Shown piece after piece: positions 60,526 to 64,000 of a stretch of DNA of 64,000 bases. The stretch's first letter is position 1; each line of letters begins with the position of its first letter. The notes below the pieces were generated by a model. It did no database searches and was not told where the DNA came from. It saw only the letters and a list, made by a program, of their open reading frames with translations. Source of the DNA: Musa acuminata AAA Group (lineage: Eukaryota > Streptophyta > Magnoliopsida > Zingiberales > Musaceae); the NCBI RefSeq assembly GCF_036884655.1, contig NC_088347.1:13769501-13833500 (forward strand), given 5' to 3'. The position numbers and the translations under genes are program-made.

Positions 60526-61705
60526 AACGACACTTTTACACTCGATTCTCTTGTGCCCAACACATATTTTGGGATCATAAGGGGAAGTCAACCATACATA
60601 GCCTTATAGGGAGTACATTTTGTGGATGAATGATAAGTTGTATTATACTACCACTCAACCTAGGGAAGCCACTTTGTCCACTCTTTTGGTTAATCACTAG
60701 TGAAGCATATGAGGTATGTCTCTAAGCACCTATTCACCACTTTAGTCTGGCCATCAGTTTGTGGGTGATACGCCGTACTCATTTTCAATTTAGTACCTTG
60801 CATCTAGAATAACTCTGTCCAAAATCTACTCACGAAGACCCTTTCACGATCACTTACAATAGATCTCATTATCCTATGCAATTTTACAATATTCTCCATA
60901 AAAATTCGAGCAATACTAGAAGTAGTGTAGGGATTATGAATAGCACAAAAGTGAGCATACTTTGTATGGTGATCAACCACGACAAGAATTGTACCTTTTC
61001 CTTATGATGAGGGAAGCTCTTCGATGAAGTCTATTGATATATCAGTCCATATAAAGTTCGAGACGGGTAAAGGTTATAGCTTTCCGGGACTTGCCACTGT
61101 CTCGCCTTTATGTCGTTGACATACATTACATTATGCCACAAATTTAGCAATAATATTTTTCATCCCTACTCAATAAAAATTTTGCTTAATTCTCTTATAT
61201 TGTTTAAGGAACCTGGAGTGCTCGACCATAGGTGTGGAATGTATCTCTTGAAGGATAGTCTTTATGCAAGTAGAATTTGGCACAAGCACAATGTGTCACT
61301 TATAGTGTAATTCTTTTGAGTCCCAACTGTAATGAGCCATGGAGCTTTATGTTTCCTCCAATTTTTTTATGATCTTACCGGTCCCCAGATCTTCCTATCA
61401 TTCCCCCTTAATATCCTCAAGGAAGTCACTGGTCGGAAGTGAAATGGTTGAAAATTCAACTTGCTCGGGTAGTTGTGAAAGCGCATCTACAACAATATTC
61501 TCTTTTCCCTTTTTGTAAGTTATTTCATAATCATATCCAAGAAGCTTTGTTACCCATTTTTGCTGCTCAAGGAAAGATATCTTCTACTCCAATAAATATT
61601 TTAGGCTTTTATGGTCAGTCTTGATTTGAAAGTGTCGTCTGATCAAGTACAGTCTTCATTTGGTCACCTCATGCACAATCGCGAGTATCTCTTTATCTTA
61701 AATAG

Positions 61706-61969
61706 TCATCTTGAGATGAGAAGAAGATAATGCCTTATTGGTATAAGTGAGAGGGTGGCATCTTGTATTAGTACAACACCAATTCTGACTCCGAAGGAAT
61801 CAGCTTCAATAACAAAAGTCTTGCCAAAGTTGGGTAGTGCTAGTACAGGTGTTGTTATCATTACGACTTTAAGTTCATCGAAGGCAGTGGTGGCTTTGTC
61901 CGACCATTGGAAAGCATCTTTTTTCAGTAAGGAAGTAAGGGGTGCATTGATCTTTCTATAGTTTTTCAC
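61706..61969 (-). pseudogene. Element G RNase H, N-terminal part
   Basis: An 87-codon frame covering the connection and the first part of the gypsy RNase H, with the catalytic Asp in FVIEADSFG. Stops follow. Confidence 0.8.
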
Positions 61970-62272
61970 GAACTTGCGGTAGTAGCTTGTTAAACTGAGA
62001 AAGCCGCATAGCGATTTTATGTTCCTCGGGGTCAGTCAGTTCTGCATTGCTTCAATTTTAGAGGGGTCCACCATCACACCTTCCTCTTACATGATATGCC
62101 CAAGATATTTCACATTCTATTGAAGAAATATGCACTTCAATTTTTTGATAAAATGAATATGTTCTTGCAAAATTGTCAAAACAAGTCGAAAGTGCAGAAA
62201 ATGACTTTCAAGAGAAGGGCTGTAAATAAGGATATCGTCGAAGAAAACTAGCACAAACTTATAAGGATAATT

Positions 62273-62545
62273 TCAAAAAATATTATTTATAAGGCTTTGG
62301 AAGGTGGAGGGAGCATTGGTGAGACCAAAGGGCATTACCAAAATTTCGTAGTGGTCGTTGTTTGTTTGAAAGGCAGTTTTCGGTATGTCTTCTTTGCACA
62401 CTCTTATTTGATGATACCCAGATCGAAGGTACAACTTTGTGAAGACTCGTGCTCCCTTTAATTCATCAAGCAATTCATCTACTATTGGAATAGGATATTT
62501 GTCCTTGATGGTTATGCCGTTGAGAGCTCGGTAATCAACGTACAT
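62273..62545 (-). pseudogene. Element G reverse transcriptase, finger and palm part
   Basis: A 90-codon frame with [24 protein letters not shown] and [13 protein letters not shown]. The catalytic FFDDIL box lies just beyond it, near 62229-62250, after a stop or shift. Confidence 0.88.
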
Positions 62546-63108
62546 TTGCCATGTTCCATCCTTTTATACGAGGAGCATCGGTGAAGAGTAGGGGCTGCAA
62601 CCGGTAGGAGGTAGGTTACGCGGTTCATCAAATATATCTGAAAATTCAGCAAGCAAAGGAAGTAGGTTTGGATCTTCAAATTTTGTTGGCTCTCCCTTAG
62701 TTTTCTACTCAAGTTATACTAAAAAGTTGCTGCATGCTTTGTGCAAAACCTTCTCCATTCATTGTGTACAAATCGTCGTTACGTCGCCCCCATGTTTCCC
62801 GTGCAGTATCACCTGTTTCCCCTTACTGTAAAATTTCATAATTAGTTTCATAAAGTTTCAAGAAATATCACCTAATGTCATCAGTAATTCGATGCCGAGC
62901 ACGGCCTTATAATCATCATGAGGGAGGAGAAAGAAATCACAACTGTCATGGTATGAGGCTACCGCACCTTAACCTCCCCTTTTATCTCTGGCTTGAGTCC
63001 TTCGATGAATGTTCCTCACAATTGATGGTCAGTCCAATCCTGAGCAAGGTAGGATATCTTCTCAAACTTGGTTTGGTACTCTTGAATCGTAGAGGTTTGT
63101 TGAATGTT

Positions 63109-64000
63109 TTATTAGGAACGAGTCGGCACTAAGGGGGGGGGGTGAATTAGTGCAGCGGTAAAATCACGCCAGTTCTGAAAATTTCTTTCGTTTCGTATGA
63201 TAAAGCCAATTTCAGAAACTTGCTCAACTTGAAAGAATATTCGTAAATGTATTGAAAGTAGTAAGCAAGTAAGGAGGTTTGTAGTAAGATAAATTGCATA
63301 AAAGAAAAGGCAAACTGGATTTTTATAGTTGTTCAGTCATCGTGACCTACATCCACTTCGTCAATTCCTCTTCCATCGAGACCACCGACATCCACTATTG
63401 ATCTTCTTTTAATAGGCGAAGATCAACCTCCTTCTTACACCTCTCTTCTCCTTTTCACAGGTCTAGAAGATAACCTTTACAAGTACACACTCCTCTCTAA
63501 ATAGAATTCTAAGTTTAAGCTAGAGGAGGGGATTTCTAAAGAGATTTCTACAGCGTTTTCTTATATTTAAACTCTTTGTGCTTGTGTAAGTTAACCAGGA
63601 ATGAGAGGGGTATTTATAGGCTTCATGTTGATTTAAACTTAGAGCCTAAAAAGGTCTCATCCCAGGTTTCCTGGGTACTGGTGGTACCACCACCGTTCCT
63701 GGGCGGTACTACTACCGCAGGATCTACCACTGAGCGGTACCACTGCCGAACAGGGGTGGTACCATCGCTGGCAGCATTACTGCCAGTGGTACCACCCCTA
63801 GTAGTATTACTGTCGATGATACCATTGCCCAGCTTAGGCAGTACCACTGCCCAGATTTCCTGGGATGCTATTCCCCAAGCGGTGCCACCACCGGCCAAGG
63901 TTTCAACGCCCTAGTTGGGCCTTGAATCCGGCTCAAACCAGTCCATGTTTGGGCCCAGTTGGCTCCCAACAGAGTTGATAGGATTACCTCCCAATCCCAA
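63109..64000 (-). mobile_element. LTR H (SIRE-type), runs off the window
   Basis: Begins TATTAGGAACG with the G-tract plus GAATTAGTGCAGCGG signature. TATA box (TATAAATACC) near 63610-63619. GGTACCACC repeats at 63670-63900. No PBS lies to its left, so it is a 3' LTR of an element extending right, or a solo LTR. It cuts the gypsy remnant G. Confidence 0.85.

Larger units (their letters stand above)
60526..63108 (-). mobile_element. Element G: Ty3/gypsy pol remnant
   Basis: On the minus strand from right to left: a protease-like end (about 62720-63108), RT (61970-62712), RNase H (about 61440-61969) and integrase (60526-61440). RT shows [31 protein letters not shown] and FFDDILIYS. RNase H starts with WSDKATTAFDELK and LPNFGKTFVIEAD. 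The integrase end reads YNLSFIHK and KRIECKSVVDL. Many stops; no LTRs in the window. Gag and both ends are missing. Confidence 0.88.

Overview
The window looks like nuclear DNA of a flowering plant, most likely a monocot. It has two spliced genes with GT-AG introns and plant-like proteins, then more than 40 kb of nested LTR retrotransposons. Abundant SIRE/Maximus and Angela copia elements would fit a banana relative (Musaceae), but that is inference and no species marker was found.

Layout. Positions 1-9.4 kb hold a minus-strand ERGIC3-type cargo receptor gene rebuilt here as 13 exons (385 residues). Positions 9.4-14.9 kb are AT-rich intergenic DNA with no recognised gene. Positions 14.9-17.04 kb hold a plus-strand trehalose-6-phosphate phosphatase gene rebuilt as 11 exons (363 residues), followed by a long GA microsatellite. 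Positions 17.2-20 kb are non-coding apart from possible decayed exon remnants. From about 20 kb to the right end nearly everything is retrotransposon.

The nest. Letters are mine. E is a plus-strand SIRE-type copia element starting with its 5' LTR at 20370. It is interrupted by D (23634-29678, minus, TSD CTATT, no pol) and then by F, a 300-bp LTR piece. B is a minus-strand Angela-type copia element (30287-60520, TSD AGATC) and is itself split twice: A, a full SIRE-type element (31949-41223, TSD GTGAC), lies in its RNase H end, and C, a SIRE-type element with extra LTR/gag units (43168-55507, TSD GTGTC/GTGTA), lies in its integrase. To the right of B are a Ty3/gypsy pol remnant G and a further SIRE-type LTR H that runs off the window. 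All reading frames are broken to some degree; A keeps the longest intact RT-RNase H frame.

Most striking structures. C carries, beyond its 3' LTR, two successive units of PBS-gag(5' half)-R-U5. Both have the same gag/LTR junction, 26-28 nt downstream of the LTR TATA box, which is where transcription should start. This is what repeated mis-targeted first-strand transfer during reverse transcription would leave. B has a tandemly repeated LTR-end/PBS junction and a leader with four stem-loop cassettes that share a loop sequence but have different, self-complementary stems. C also has a broken extra ORF between pol and the 3' LTR that resembles the plant-transposon domain seen in other SIRE-type elements.
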